64,000 bases of DNA from Alicyclobacillus sp. ALC3 (GCF_028751195.1 NZ_CP066785.1:62001-126000); one strand, 5' to 3'; positions 1 through 8,837 are shown, numbered from the stretch's first letter. Numbers and translations are program-made. The notes: generated by a model not told the origin, from the sequence alone.

Positions 1-1094
1 CCATTAGTAACCGTCGCCGTAATGCGGTCAGCATAGTAGGCGTCTTCTGCTAACGCCTTTTCGTAAGTCGCAACAGGTATCCCGACACCATCAACGACAT
101 CGGCGTACTCAACAAAGTCCCCATTTACAGGCGCATGCAAGTGATACACGTTTCCAACTTTCTTGTACCCGTTCAACATCCACTTCAGATTCGCCATGAG
201 GGTTGAAACTTCGCTCGTCGTAATTACACTGTTCGACCCTGCTACGTTCACCCCATCAAACAGGTCATTTTCGCTTGCCCACGTGTATGGATCAGTACTG
301 GTTTCATATTTGAGTGACCAAGGAATCCATTGGCCTGCGTTTCCGTATATTTGTCCATGGAACGCATAAGTGACATTAAGCGCGTACCCCTTGGACTGTG
401 TCATCCAATCGTTGAGCCACGTTGCAACCTGTCCTGCAGTCACAGGGGCAGTCGTGGGCGTAACGCCGGACTGCTGCATTGTGGCGTGGGTGTGCACGTC
501 GAAGGTGGTGGCGTCGAATACGTTCCACATCGCGGCGGCCATCGCAGTCTGGGACTCTGTGTTGCCAGTCGCTTGTGTCGTAATGGTCCACGTTGGTGTG
601 GTCAGGCCACCGTTCCATACGTCCGTGCCATTGTTGAGGTTGAGCACGCGGTTGAGCAGCTGCTGGATGTACCAAATCGGCATGTAGGTAGTCGACTGTT
701 GTGCGCCAGACGGTGTTTCCACCAGGCGCGGTGCGTACTCTACCACACTTCCGTTAATTTCAATCTCGGTGCTACCGGAATTGCTGTAGATGATGTTCGA
801 GTTGGCGTTCGGAATGGTGAGGTTCCACGTCGGCGTCGACAGAGAGCCATCCCAAACGTCGGTAGCGGTGGTGAGGTTGAGCACCTTGTTGAGCACCTGC
901 TGTACGTACCAAATTGGCATGTACGTCGTACCGTTATGTACGAGTCTTGGCGGTGTCGCAAGAGTCTGCCCGTTGACGACGATCTTCGACGTCTGCGCAG
1001 CGGCTGTGCCAGCGAAGGCAGTCGGCATGGTGAGCGCTCCGGATGTCCCTGCTGCAACTGTGAGTGCGAGTAGTGATGCGATGGTCTTGTTCAT
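1..1094 (-). CDS. Secreted stalk-domain (copper amine oxidase N-like) protein, C-terminus beyond window
   Basis: The frame stays open from an ATG at 1094 to the window edge (364 codons). A GGAGG lies just upstream of the ATG. Residues 1-30 form a signal peptide ending near AFAGTAA. Two repeats follow, each with a Gx(L)-TPPRLV-type strand, then TTYMPIWYVQQVLN or TTYMPIWYIQQLLN, then a VW(D/N)G segment. This is the pattern of the bacterial 'stalk domain' found in surface proteins of Bacillales. The rest is rich in N, T, W and Y and unassigned. It probably acts at the cell surface. It follows the Tad pilin genes on the same strand with a 95-bp gap, so it may be a pilus-associated or cell-wall protein, but that is inference. 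The family call is fairly sure; the function is not known. Confidence 0.7.
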   Translation of the reverse strand, partial: MNKTIASLLALTVAAGTSGALTMPTAFAGTAAAQTSKIVVNGQTLATPPRLVHNGTTYMPIWYVQQVLNKVLNLTTATDVWDGSLSTPTWNLTIPNANSNIIYSNSGSTEIEINGSVVEYAPRLVETPSGAQQSTTYMPIWYIQQLLNRVLNLNNGTDVWNGGLTTPTWTITTQATGNTESQTAMAAAMWNVFDATTFDVHTHATMQQSGVTPTTAPVTAGQVATWLNDWMTQSKGYALNVTYAFHGQIYGNAGQWIPWSLKYETSTDPYTWASENDLFDGVNVAGSNSVITTSEVSTLMANLKWMLNGYKKVGNVYHLHAPVNGDFVEYADVVDGVGIPVATYEKALAEDAYYADRITATVTN

Positions 1095-1189
1095 TGGGTC
1101 TCCTCCTTGGCTGCCATGTCACGGAAGTTCTTACATGTCTATATGTTACTAAACTTTGAGTGAGTCCGTGAGCAAAAGCGGACCAAATT

Positions 1190-1681
1190 TTAGTTTCCTT
1201 GGTAGCTTTGTACGACCGGTATCGTGAACGTATAGGGCTTTACGTTGTGCGCGTAGCTTGGCATGGTGAACTGAATGACCATGATGATGGACGGGGAATT
1301 GAGTGTCAGATGAATGCCGTAGGTGTTGTTCGTGTACGGATATGGGAACGTAGCGTCGCTCCAGTCGAGGAACTGTTCGTAAAGGACCTTCGGCGCGACA
1401 CTCAGCATGGTGTTTGGTTTCGGTTGCAAGGTGAGTGCGTTCAGGTCAAGATTCGCTGCCAGCGTCTGGTCAAAGGCGGTGTTGGCTTGGGCAGTATTGA
1501 AGATGGGTTCGCTGCTTGATACGCTGGTCGGCTGGACTTGTTCCACGGCATCGAGTGTGGCGAGTTGCACGGCCTCCTGGATGCGCCGGTAATCCGTCTC
1601 CTGCATTTCAAGATTGAACACCTGCTGATGTGCCTCAAACTGCAGAATCATGAGTAAGACCACCATCATGACCCACTTCAT
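1190..1681 (-). CDS. TadE/TadF-like minor pilin, 163 aa
   Basis: The protein has one N-terminal hydrophobic segment (residues 3-15) directly followed by a polar helix, ETDYRRIQEAVQLATLDAVE. It has no other membrane segment and a beta-rich C-terminal part. That layout fits TadE-like pseudopilins, in which the hydrophobic helix is the assembly and anchor segment. Its start overlaps the stop of the preceding gene by 4 bases, so the two are probably translationally coupled. It lies at the 3' end of a run encoding TadC, TadB and CpaF-like proteins. Sequence similarity to named pilins cannot be tested here, so the assignment rests on topology and neighbours. Confidence 0.55.
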   Translation of the reverse strand: MKWVMMVVLLMILQFEAHQQVFNLEMQETDYRRIQEAVQLATLDAVEQVQPTSVSSSEPIFNTAQANTAFDQTLAANLDLNALTLQPKPNTMLSVAPKVLYEQFLDWSDATFPYPYTNNTYGIHLTLNSPSIIMVIQFTMPSYAHNVKPYTFTIPVVQSYQGN

Positions 1682-2055
1682 TGGATGGCCTCGCTGTCGG
1701 CCGTCTCGGAGGACGTGAGCATCGTGCCGTTCGCAGAAGGAGCGATCGTGAACAGGTTGATCGTGGATGGGATGGATACGGACAGCTCAATCGGTTGGCC
1801 GCGGTCGGTCGGCGTCGTCGTCCCCGATACGAGTACCTCATCCGTTGGATAACCAAGCGTTGTCGCCACGTTGTCTTGAATGGTCTGGAGGTCGGAACTG
1901 CTGAAGTACCCCTTAATCTTCGACTCGGACAAGGCCGTGTTCACGGTCGCCTGAAGGTACTGAAGACGAGCCCCGTTGATGGCATCCATGTACGGCTGGT
2001 AGTTCCATGTCAAGATACCGAAGAATAGCAGGGCTACGACAATGACATCTCTCAC
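1678..2055 (-). CDS. TadE-like minor pilin, 125 aa
   Basis: An N-terminal hydrophobic stretch (residues 4-16, VIVVALLFFGILTW) is followed by a polar helix containing NGARLQYLQATVNTAL and a small, T/S-rich C-terminal domain. This is the same layout as the next gene (1190-1681), with which it overlaps by 4 bases. Together with the two very small proteins upstream it makes a four-gene pilin-like set. The product would sit in the membrane before assembly into a Tad-type pilus. The family call is by topology and context only. Confidence 0.5.
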   Translation of the reverse strand: MRDVIVVALLFFGILTWNYQPYMDAINGARLQYLQATVNTALSESKIKGYFSSSDLQTIQDNVATTLGYPTDEVLVSGTTTPTDRGQPIELSVSIPSTINLFTIAPSANGTMLTSSETADSEAIQ

Positions 2056-2084
2056 AGTTTTCCGACCTCCATCCCGAATTCACG

Positions 2085-2258
2085 TTAGGGCGCTGATGAT
2101 GTTGACAGTGAAGACTCTGCACCGGAAAGTTGGGTTGCTGTATAGGTTTGCGCGGATTGTTGTTGAGATTGACCCCAATTATTCGAGGCCATGACGCCGA
2201 CCACTGCTGCGATGAGCAACATCACGCCTGCAACAACACCTGCCATAACTCCGTTCAT
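2085..2258 (-). CDS. Small single-span Flp/pilin-like protein, 57 aa
   Basis: The start is fixed by AAAGGGGGTGAACGGTACATG. An in-frame upstream extension to 2480 lacks such a site and overlaps another small gene, so the 57-aa form is preferred. The protein is a glycine/valine-rich membrane helix (residues 3-23, VMAGVVAGVMLLIAAVVGVM) followed by a Q/S/T-rich tail. Size and layout resemble Flp-type major pilins or small accessory pilins of Tad systems. There is no obvious prepilin peptidase motif, and no prepilin peptidase gene lies in the window. Confidence 0.5.
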   Translation of the reverse strand: MNGVMAGVVAGVMLLIAAVVGVMASNNWGQSQQQSAQTYTATQLSGAESSLSTSSAP

Positions 2259-2275
2259 GTACCGTTCACCCCCTT

Positions 2276-2431
2276 TCAGCGAGAAGCTAGGTTTAGGTCG
2301 GGCGTGGTCTGGATGACAGTCACGCCTCTTGTAGCAATACTGTTCATTTGGACTGAGCCAAACTGCACGTCTGACACCGCCAGCAGTACGAACACGAGGA
2401 TCATCATAATCGCGGCGATTATCTGTCTCAG
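2276..2431 (-). CDS. Small single-span protein, first gene of the pilin operon, about 51 aa
   Basis: This frame encodes a hydrophobic segment (IIAAIMMILVFVLLAVS) and a short polar tail ending NLASR. A TGA lies in frame just upstream, so translation must begin within 2407-2440. A GGAAGGGG sits 9 bases before a CTG at 2431, and the first ATG is at 2407 inside the hydrophobic stretch. CTG initiation is unusual, so the start is uncertain. The stop is about 17 bases before the next ATG. The TGGCG-repeat promoter at 2458-2501 lies directly upstream, which supports a real gene. It is probably a pilin-like or pilus-assembly peptide. Confidence 0.45.
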   Translation of the reverse strand: MRQIIAAIMMILVFVLLAVSDVQFGSVQMNSIATRGVTVIQTTPDLNLASR

Positions 2432-2457
2432 ATGGCTCAGCCCCTTCCTGCAGTTTC

Positions 2458-2501
2458 ACTCTAGCACGATTCCCGCTCATAATTACGCCATCTTAGCGCC
2501 A
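2458..2501 (-). promoter_or_regulatory. TGGCG-repeat promoter 1 (pilin operon)
   Basis: On the minus strand, TGGCG is repeated with an 11-bp period (complement of 2486-2490 and 2497-2501), and 22 bp later there is TAGAGT (2458-2463) preceded by TGC. It lies between the tadC-like stop and the first pilin gene. The same arrangement recurs at four other operon starts. Confidence 0.6.
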
Positions 2502-2505
2502 TTAT

Positions 2506-3360
2506 TCAGCCGCCGAAGCTCGCTTTCATCAGTGTCGCCGTGTAGACCTGGATGATCACTGTAATGTCGTAGATGGCTGCGCCGACACCGAGCATCGTGA
2601 GAGCTGTGCCGAGGAGTGCACGAGATTGCAGGTACGTGGTAAATGCAGCGATACGGTCGGTGCGGAAACTCTCCTGGTTGTTTTGGAAGATGTCCAGCGC
2701 GACGTCGGTGCCAGCCTCCTCGATTTGGGTGAGCATGTGGGCAAAATTCTTAGCCTGTTTGGTGCCAAGGTCTTCCCCGAACTGCTGGAGAGCTTTGACC
2801 GGGTCTTCCATCCACTGGTTGAGACAGCGTTCCAGGAACGACCGAATGGTAGGGACTCTGTGCAACTGTCGGCGGAGCATGTCATTCAATCCAATGCGGC
2901 TGTCCTTGAAGGCCATGACCTCTTGCAGAAGCAGACGGTACAGCAGGTAGAGGCTACGGTCGCGGTTCGCCGCGGCTTGCTTTTGCAGCCATTGGAATCC
3001 GAAGTGCATGGGGAACGGACGTCGATACTCGAGTCCGAACCAAATCAGGACCGGGAACACAAGGGTCAGGCCGTGTCCGGAAAGCAACCCCATGATGGCG
3101 ATGAACGCGAATACCGAAGTCGCTGCAATGCGAAAGTAGTGATACATCGGCGCACTGATCTGCAGGCCACTGCGACGGAGCAGGACAGTCAGTTGGTCGT
3201 CCTTGAACCGGTTCCGCATTCTCCTGCGCGTTGTGTACCAGCCGCCTGAAAGCCTTGCTTGGAATTGGAACCGCTCGTAGTCAGTCTGCGTTGCGCTATA
3301 GAAGACAAGACCACTGGATATGACGCCGAGAGCCAGAATGACCCACCCGATGTAACCCAT
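2506..3360 (-). CDS. TadC-like pilus assembly platform protein (type II secretion F fold), 284 aa
   Basis: This is an integral membrane protein with an N-terminal span (residues 4-22), a paired span near 85-115 and a C-terminal span near 250-275. These flank a long cytosolic helical region containing ALQQFGEDLGTKQAKNFAHM and QIEEAGTDVALDIF, the usual T2SF-domain pattern in which a helical bundle contacts the ATPase. It follows the TadB-like gene after 12 bases. The TadB-TadC-CpaF trio forms the inner-membrane motor and platform of Tad pili. The assignment is by topology and gene order. Confidence 0.7.
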   Translation of the reverse strand: MGYIGWVILALGVISSGLVFYSATQTDYERFQFQARLSGGWYTTRRRMRNRFKDDQLTVLLRRSGLQISAPMYHYFRIAATSVFAFIAIMGLLSGHGLTLVFPVLIWFGLEYRRPFPMHFGFQWLQKQAAANRDRSLYLLYRLLLQEVMAFKDSRIGLNDMLRRQLHRVPTIRSFLERCLNQWMEDPVKALQQFGEDLGTKQAKNFAHMLTQIEEAGTDVALDIFQNNQESFRTDRIAAFTTYLQSRALLGTALTMLGVGAAIYDITVIIQVYTATLMKASFGG

Positions 3361-3372
3361 GACTCCACCCCC

Positions 3373-4347
3373 TTACATGTCCTGCTTGGGTCGGTAGAAG
3401 ATGATGCCGACCATAAAGGAACCAAATGTGAAAATGAGTGTAATGATGAACCAGCGGAAACTTGCCGGTGTGTCGAACTGGTACAGGAAAATGTTTCGAG
3501 AGAGATAGAAGTAGAACAAGACCATCATCCCCGGCCACATGACGAATGGCACACAGGCGACGAGCAGGCTATCCAGTCGGGCAAACTTCTGGCCTTTGCG
3601 CGCGTCTTCGATCTCCTTAAACTCCTTGTGTGTGAGCGACAGACTGAATTCGACGTCGACCCCATCCACGATGGCGTGTTCAATGTCGTTGGCGATCTGC
3701 ACAGCCCAGCTTGTTCCGAGTTCCTTGGAGAACTTGTCCACTGCCCGTCTGGCTTCGACGGGTGTTACGTGGTTGGCCAGCTGGTCCACAAGCCTTGCCA
3801 CGGAACGCCGCAGGGGACCTGTGGGGAGATACTCCACGGCAGCGGTGAGTGCATGCAACATGCTACCGTGGTGCTTTCTGTATTCGGGCACGAGGATGTC
3901 GATCAAAATCCCGATGTCGTACGAGTTCTGGATACCTAAATGGTATCTGCGGATGTTCAACAGTCCGTAGGGTGCGACAAGTGCGAGAAGCGCTGTGACC
4001 GCAGCCAGGGGCAGGTTGTGTACGCCAGCCAAAGCAAGCAGGAACACGACCGCGGAACCTACGACAGACCCCATGACGAAGCGGGATACCGATGGTTTGC
4101 TGGACTTTTTGAGTGTTGCACGCAGCAAGAGCTCGAGGTGTTCCTGGACTCTGTCATTCGTCGTCGCTTTCTTCGACGAACGGAATCCTTCGCTGACCCG
4201 CAGCATCTGCCGATGACCAATGCCGTAGTACGTGTGCCGCATCCAGGCATAGACGTCACGCCATACATGCTCGAACAGCAGGAACACGCCCACGCAGGCG
4301 AGGGTGTATAAAACAATTTGGATGAGAGTGTTTAGCATGGCCGCCAT
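3373..4347 (-). CDS. TadB-like pilus assembly platform protein, 324 aa
   Basis: The N-terminal membrane segment (residues 8-28) is followed by a basic linker, a hydrophobic pair near 75-115 (VVGSAVVFLLALAGVHNLPL), a cytosolic T2SF-type helical region (residues 130-260) and two C-terminal spans (270-320). The length is typical of TadB. The gene starts about 20 bases after the CpaF-like ATPase gene, which is the usual tadA-tadB-tadC order. Its likely role is the inner-membrane platform for pilus polymerisation. Confidence 0.7.
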   Translation of the reverse strand: MAAMLNTLIQIVLYTLACVGVFLLFEHVWRDVYAWMRHTYYGIGHRQMLRVSEGFRSSKKATTNDRVQEHLELLLRATLKKSSKPSVSRFVMGSVVGSAVVFLLALAGVHNLPLAAVTALLALVAPYGLLNIRRYHLGIQNSYDIGILIDILVPEYRKHHGSMLHALTAAVEYLPTGPLRRSVARLVDQLANHVTPVEARRAVDKFSKELGTSWAVQIANDIEHAIVDGVDVEFSLSLTHKEFKEIEDARKGQKFARLDSLLVACVPFVMWPGMMVLFYFYLSRNIFLYQFDTPASFRWFIITLIFTFGSFMVGIIFYRPKQDM

Positions 4348-4365
4348 TGTAATTCCATCACTCCT

Positions 4366-5802
4366 TTAGACTCGGACTGTCCGAACCGCTTGTCCGGACA
4401 ACGGATGTGCTTGTGCAAGCCTCTGAAACTCTGTCAGGAATGGCACCAGCACGTCCGGGTACGTGTCTTCCAACCGTTGCTTCAACTGCGGCGGTATTTC
4501 AGCGTGAAAGGCCCACGCGTCCGTCTGCCGGTCATACTTCATCCATGTCGTTACCGTGAAGCTGGAGGATTCGTGATCGAACTCGTAGGCGTAGACACCT
4601 GTCACGATTTTTCTGCCTGTAGGGTCCTCCCACATCGTGATTGCGACGTCGAGGCTCTGCGCGGTGCGAACGTACGTCGCCCGATGGTCACGGTTGGGTC
4701 GCACTTCCAGACTCAGGTCGGCAAGTTCAAGCGGGATATTCAGGACGTACGGGCTGTGATAACTCGCCAGACAGCCGTTGCCCCGTTCTCGCGACAGGAT
4801 GAGCAAGTCCACTTCCATGCTCCGGATTTCCGGCACCATCATGTAGTGGGCATCACTGCGCAAGAATGCAGGAAAGAGCGAATTCATGTCTTCGAGAGTC
4901 GACTTGAGCGAATGGATTCGGGAGGAACGCTTGGGAAAGTCTCGCTTGAGATGGGCCTCGAACGTGCCCCGCTCCACCGTTACGACTTCGAGATCCGGGT
5001 CACGGGCGCCATATATGACCTTGAGCAGCGTGGTCTTCCCACTGCGTCGAATGCCTGTGGTCATCATGGTCAACATCAAGCGACTGAGCAGCTTCCACCA
5101 CTGCACGGAGTCCCCGGGAATGGTGCGATGCTTTGCCACACTCTCAAAGGTGAATTCGTTGAACAGGTATTGGCGGAATACGATCACGTAGGTTTCCGAT
5201 AACGGCGGTGTGAAGATGGTCACGCGCGTGCCATCCACCATGTCCACCTGTGTCCAGTTGTGGGTCTGGTTCACCTGCGTGTCGGCGTCCTTCAGCGTGA
5301 GCGTCCGGATGAGACGTTTCACCTGGTCGATGGAGTCGAACTCAAACGGCTGTAGTTGCTTGGTGCTGCTGCCGTGGGTGCCGAATAAGATCTGTGTTCC
5401 GTTGACGGTGGCCGATTCTGTAGGGTTCGCGAACCACACGCTCATCGGTCCGAACCCAAGGTGATGCTGGAAGATGGCCTCCGTCAGGCTCGGATAATAC
5501 TCGGGGTACCGGGTGTTCTGGTACTGTGGGAACTCACGAATGAAGTCGTGGACTTTTTGGATGAAGTACTGTTTGTCCGCCTTTTCCCCGATAATGGCCC
5601 GGTGCTTACGAGCCAGGTACTCGGTATCGATGTCCTCCTTGCCATCCCGTGCATCCAGTTCTCTGCTGATGTAGTGTCGGAACGCCTCGATCACCTTATC
5701 GAAGGTGACTTCGCCCATGAGTCGCGCCTGTCCGGCCTGTGAACGGTCGAGATAGGCGTCTGCTCTGAACGGATTGGAAGGCAGAAGCTCTTGCGTAGTC
5801 AT
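4366..5802 (-). CDS. cpaF: CpaF/TadA-family secretion ATPase, 478 aa
   Basis: This is a secretion NTPase of the VirB11/PulE superfamily. A Walker A motif (GIRRSGKTTLL) is at about residues 255-265. EVVTVERGTFEAHL follows in the acidic 'Asp box' position. The Walker B/His-box region reads MMVPEIRSMEVDLLILSRER then GCLASYHS, matching the GE-R...TxHa layout but with divergent residues. The N-terminal 200 residues form the usual sensor domain. It should power pilus assembly on the cytosolic side of TadB/TadC. The start overlaps the upstream CpaE-like stop by 4 bases, indicating coupling. The divergent Walker B and His box suggest a distinct subfamily rather than a dead enzyme. Confidence 0.8.
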   Translation of the reverse strand: MTTQELLPSNPFRADAYLDRSQAGQARLMGEVTFDKVIEAFRHYISRELDARDGKEDIDTEYLARKHRAIIGEKADKQYFIQKVHDFIREFPQYQNTRYPEYYPSLTEAIFQHHLGFGPMSVWFANPTESATVNGTQILFGTHGSSTKQLQPFEFDSIDQVKRLIRTLTLKDADTQVNQTHNWTQVDMVDGTRVTIFTPPLSETYVIVFRQYLFNEFTFESVAKHRTIPGDSVQWWKLLSRLMLTMMTTGIRRSGKTTLLKVIYGARDPDLEVVTVERGTFEAHLKRDFPKRSSRIHSLKSTLEDMNSLFPAFLRSDAHYMMVPEIRSMEVDLLILSRERGNGCLASYHSPYVLNIPLELADLSLEVRPNRDHRATYVRTAQSLDVAITMWEDPTGRKIVTGVYAYEFDHESSSFTVTTWMKYDRQTDAWAFHAEIPPQLKQRLEDTYPDVLVPFLTEFQRLAQAHPLSGQAVRTVRV

Positions 5803-6824
5803 GACGCCACCCCCTTTGGCAACACAGAGGATGCGATAGCCTCGGCTGCCTTGCGGAACGTCTTCTCAGCAAAAAACAATTTGAGCGGATCAGGCTGTTG
5901 CTCTGCGTACAGGTCGATAGAGGGAAATGTCGGGATCGCGGCCATAGGGAGTAGGCCAATTGACTTCGCAAATCCACTGTTGCTCTTTCCATGTAGCTGA
6001 TTCCCCACAAGTAGCAGCTGGTCCGGATCGATCCCGAGGGGCTTGAGCACATAGTCGATGTGGTCAAAGAACTGTTTCTGTGTGGACACCAGGTCGTTGG
6101 CCACCACGAATCGCTGTGTCGCGGCATTCATGCCTTCGAGTGCAAGTGCGGTGTTGAGGATGGAACCCAAATCGAGAATCAACACGTCAAAGCACGATTG
6201 GGCCACGTCAATGAGGCTGCGAACGTGCTCGGGTTGCAGCATCAATGCGTTGGTCTGGTTGCGCAATCCGGGTAGATATTTGATTCGGTAGGCACTTTCC
6301 ATCGAACCAAGCAGGACTTGTCGGTCCAGTTTCCTGTGTTGCAAGAAAGATGAGATGTCGTCTAAATGATGTTCTGTATCGTTTAACATCCAATGCCCCG
6401 GATTGTAGGCGTTGAGTCCCACCATGCCGACTGACTTCCCGTGCTGTTCCGCCAACACATGCCCGACTGCCATCGCGATGATGGAGGTTCCAAGGCGTGG
6501 GTAGACACCCCAGAAGGCCAGGATAGGCGTCTGCTTTGCCTCATTCTCATCGGCACGCAGGGAAGCCACGACTCTTTCTGGTTCGATGAGTTGAATGCTG
6601 TGGGCAGCGGCAAATGTGCTCATGGTTGGGCTCATGCTGTCCACGACATAGGTCAGGGTCGCATTCGGGTGCTCTTCCATGAAGGTGTACAGTTCCGATT
6701 TTTCGACGCCAGCAGAGTCCACCAGGTATTGCGTTTCATGCACGTCGCCCAGTTCAGCAAACGTCCGATACATGGGCATGGACAGCTGGCCTTGTAAACT
6801 GTCTCGAAGTCCGATGGCAATCAC
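5799..6824 (-). CDS. CpaE/TadZ-like MinD-type protein with degenerate P-loop, 341 aa
   Basis: The first 100 residues form a receiver-like domain. A ParA/MinD-like domain follows, with GVYPRLGTSIIAMAVGHVLA in the P-loop position and DVLILDLGSILNTALAL in the switch II position. The canonical deviant Walker lysines are absent (PRLGTS in place of KGGxGKT), so ATP hydrolysis may be lost or altered. TadZ/CpaE proteins position Tad pili in the cell. The gene overlaps both neighbours (cpaB-like and cpaF-like) by 4 bases, so all three are probably co-translated. Confidence 0.65.
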   Translation of the reverse strand: MIAIGLRDSLQGQLSMPMYRTFAELGDVHETQYLVDSAGVEKSELYTFMEEHPNATLTYVVDSMSPTMSTFAAAHSIQLIEPERVVASLRADENEAKQTPILAFWGVYPRLGTSIIAMAVGHVLAEQHGKSVGMVGLNAYNPGHWMLNDTEHHLDDISSFLQHRKLDRQVLLGSMESAYRIKYLPGLRNQTNALMLQPEHVRSLIDVAQSCFDVLILDLGSILNTALALEGMNAATQRFVVANDLVSTQKQFFDHIDYVLKPLGIDPDQLLLVGNQLHGKSNSGFAKSIGLLPMAAIPTFPSIDLYAEQQPDPLKLFFAEKTFRKAAEAIASSVLPKGVAS

Positions 6825-7561
6825 TGTGTTCCCCCTCCCCTCTCGTTCCCAGAAGCGACACCGGTGATGAACAACTGCGTTTTTTGTTCAATGTAGGAGG
6901 TAAGCAACTTTGCCTGTGCCGTGGTCATCTTTAGGTCAATGTTGCTCGGGTTGCCTGTGCCGTTGTATAAGGTACCAATCGTCTGTGTCCCTGTTGGCGG
7001 TGCAGCATTCGTCACTTCCTGGTTGTTGCTGGTGTGCACGGAGAGCACCAGGATATTGTTCAGGCTGACGTTGCCTGGTGATATCGTGTTCGGTGCATTG
7101 GCTGTTGTGGACGCATTCCCTGTGGCGCTCGACGTCGTGGTGCCTTGGGGTTGCGCCAACGGCGTGATGTCCACGTAGTCACCCTGTCGCAGTGTCTCTG
7201 ACACGGAGGCGATCCACGAGGACGGGATCGGCACATCTTGCGTTCCAGGCGTGATCGTGAATGGATCGGCCTCTGTGTCCATGGCGGTGAATTGCTGATT
7301 CGCTGACATCGGCTGAGCGGTGTACATCCCAGCAAGTTCGGCAGGGTTGGTTACCGCTCCAGGTGACACTTGGCTTTTTAGGAGACGTTCCCGCGTCCAG
7401 GCCCCGGTCTGAATCGGTGCATCGGCGTTAAGGCTGTGGGTTGCCACATACACCGATTCGCTGTTCAGATACGGTTCGAGGAGTTGGTTGTACGCAATGC
7501 TCCCACCGACCCCGACCACAAAGAGGGTGGTGGCGATAGAGTATTTCAACCACGCTTTCAT
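6821..7561 (-). CDS. cpaB: CpaB/RcpC-like SAF-domain pilus protein, 246 aa
   Basis: An N-terminal membrane anchor (residues 7-27) is followed by an extracytoplasmic SAF-like region: VYVATHSLNADAPIQTGAWT, then the MYTAQPMSANQQFTAMD segment. A second beta-rich part contains SETLRQGDYVDITPLA, the usual CpaB 'G-D-x-VDV' element, and a low-complexity S/T/A-rich insert. CpaB/RcpC proteins belong to Tad systems and bind near the cell wall. The start is supported by AAAGGGGAATGCGACATG. It lies between two CpaE-like genes. Confidence 0.7.
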   Translation of the reverse strand: MKAWLKYSIATTLFVVGVGGSIAYNQLLEPYLNSESVYVATHSLNADAPIQTGAWTRERLLKSQVSPGAVTNPAELAGMYTAQPMSANQQFTAMDTEADPFTITPGTQDVPIPSSWIASVSETLRQGDYVDITPLAQPQGTTTSSATGNASTTANAPNTISPGNVSLNNILVLSVHTSNNQEVTNAAPPTGTQTIGTLYNGTGNPSNIDLKMTTAQAKLLTSYIEQKTQLFITGVASGNERGGGTQ

Positions 7562-7574
7562 GTCGCATTCCCCT

Positions 7575-8771
7575 TTAGAGCGTTGACAGCGGTTGTACGA
7601 GACGCATTGTGAGCGCCTGTAGGTCCGCGTCCACCTCAGATATGTTGATGAATTGCCCGTCCCACAGTGCCTGTTGCATGCGCTCGGGTGACAGGTAGGG
7701 CACCTTTACGGCATCTTCGAAGAGGTCCTCGTATTGGGCAAATCGTGTCCACTTATTAAGCACCGTGACCACACGACCGGGATGCTTGCCAGTCAGGTAC
7801 TCGTACTTTTTCCCGAGTTCCTTCACGCTCAGGTAAGTCGGATCGCAGTCGAGGACGCAAACGATGTGGTCTGCCATGCCAAGCAGCATGTCGTCCGCGA
7901 TATTTTGACCACAGTCGAGGACAGTGACGGGTCGGCGCCGTTGGCGGAAAATGTACTCGACCATGCGGGTCTGTGCGTCGTCTTTCACGCCTTCGAATCC
8001 CGGTGGGAGAGGTACCAGACTGACTCCATCGACTTCGATGGTTTGGTCCGCCCCCTGCAGCCAGTGGTGATACTGTTCTGCTGGCAGGTGCTTGTCCAAT
8101 TGAAAGTGTTCCCACATGCGCCCCCACTGTTTGGGGTGTTCCACACAGGTCACAGAGTTCGGCGGCAAGCGCTCTGCGAGTCGCTTGGCCAATAGGTACG
8201 AGATGGTTGTGGTGCCAGCGCGCGGCCAGACGCCCACCACACACACCAGACGCGGTTGCAGAATGCGTACCGTAGACGGAGGGGATGTTTTGCCCCATCT
8301 TGAGCCGCCACGCAGGCGGTCTCGCAGCCCACGACGCCCATGGGGCGCAGCGGGTTCATCTTCAGCGGTTTCCTCGACGACTGCAGGCTGCGCATTTGGG
8401 CTTGCAAAGTCCTGCGGGAGAAATTCGCGTACGTCAGCAGGGGTTCGTGGATGTTCTATGAGATCGTCGATTCTGCCCAGTACAATTTCGTCCTTGAAGA
8501 ACAGGAAGTCGTAAATGCCCATGAGGCAAAGCTGTTGCTTGAAGTCGGCTGTGTCAAAGTCGGTTGGCCCGACATAGATGACTCGGGTGCCCCGCTGCCG
8601 CGCACGGTATGCGAGGTGGATGAGTTCCGCCTGATCCGTCACGGTCCACCACGCCAAGACTAGCGTGTCATCCGGTGTAAACTGCGTGTCCTCAATCTCT
8701 CTTGTGTGCGTCAGCCATGTGCTGTCTTTGTATCGGTCACGCAGGTCTTGCGGAAACGCCAGATAGAGCAC
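7575..8771 (-). CDS. CpaE-like MinD/ParA-type protein, 398 aa
   Basis: Translation starts at GTG behind GGGGGTGAAGG. Residues 1-110 resemble a receiver fold (TRVIYVGPTDFDTADF). After a charged linker the MinD-like domain begins with GVWPRAGTTTISYLLAKRLA in the P-loop position and has VTVLDCGQNIADDML and VVTVLNKW downstream. As in the second CpaE-like protein, both signature lysines of the deviant Walker A are missing. It is the first gene of a long Tad operon and is preceded by a TGGCG-repeat promoter. The two paralogues are divergent and may form a heteromer, which is an inference. Confidence 0.6.
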   Translation of the reverse strand: MLYLAFPQDLRDRYKDSTWLTHTREIEDTQFTPDDTLVLAWWTVTDQAELIHLAYRARQRGTRVIYVGPTDFDTADFKQQLCLMGIYDFLFFKDEIVLGRIDDLIEHPRTPADVREFLPQDFASPNAQPAVVEETAEDEPAAPHGRRGLRDRLRGGSRWGKTSPPSTVRILQPRLVCVVGVWPRAGTTTISYLLAKRLAERLPPNSVTCVEHPKQWGRMWEHFQLDKHLPAEQYHHWLQGADQTIEVDGVSLVPLPPGFEGVKDDAQTRMVEYIFRQRRRPVTVLDCGQNIADDMLLGMADHIVCVLDCDPTYLSVKELGKKYEYLTGKHPGRVVTVLNKWTRFAQYEDLFEDAVKVPYLSPERMQQALWDGQFINISEVDADLQALTMRLVQPLSTL

Positions 8772-8793
8772 TGCCCTTCACCCCCTAGCTGTA

Positions 8794-8837
8794 ATCATAT
8801 AGGGAAAACACCCACATAGTGCGCCATCTTTACGCCA
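8794..8837 (-). promoter_or_regulatory. TGGCG-repeat promoter 2 (cpaE-cpaB-cpaF-tadBC operon)
   Basis: The two TGGCG half-sites (complement of 8822-8826 and 8833-8837) are 11 bp apart. TATGAT (complement of 8794-8799) begins exactly 22 bp downstream. The half-sites overlap the 3' end of the transglycosylase gene. Confidence 0.65.
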
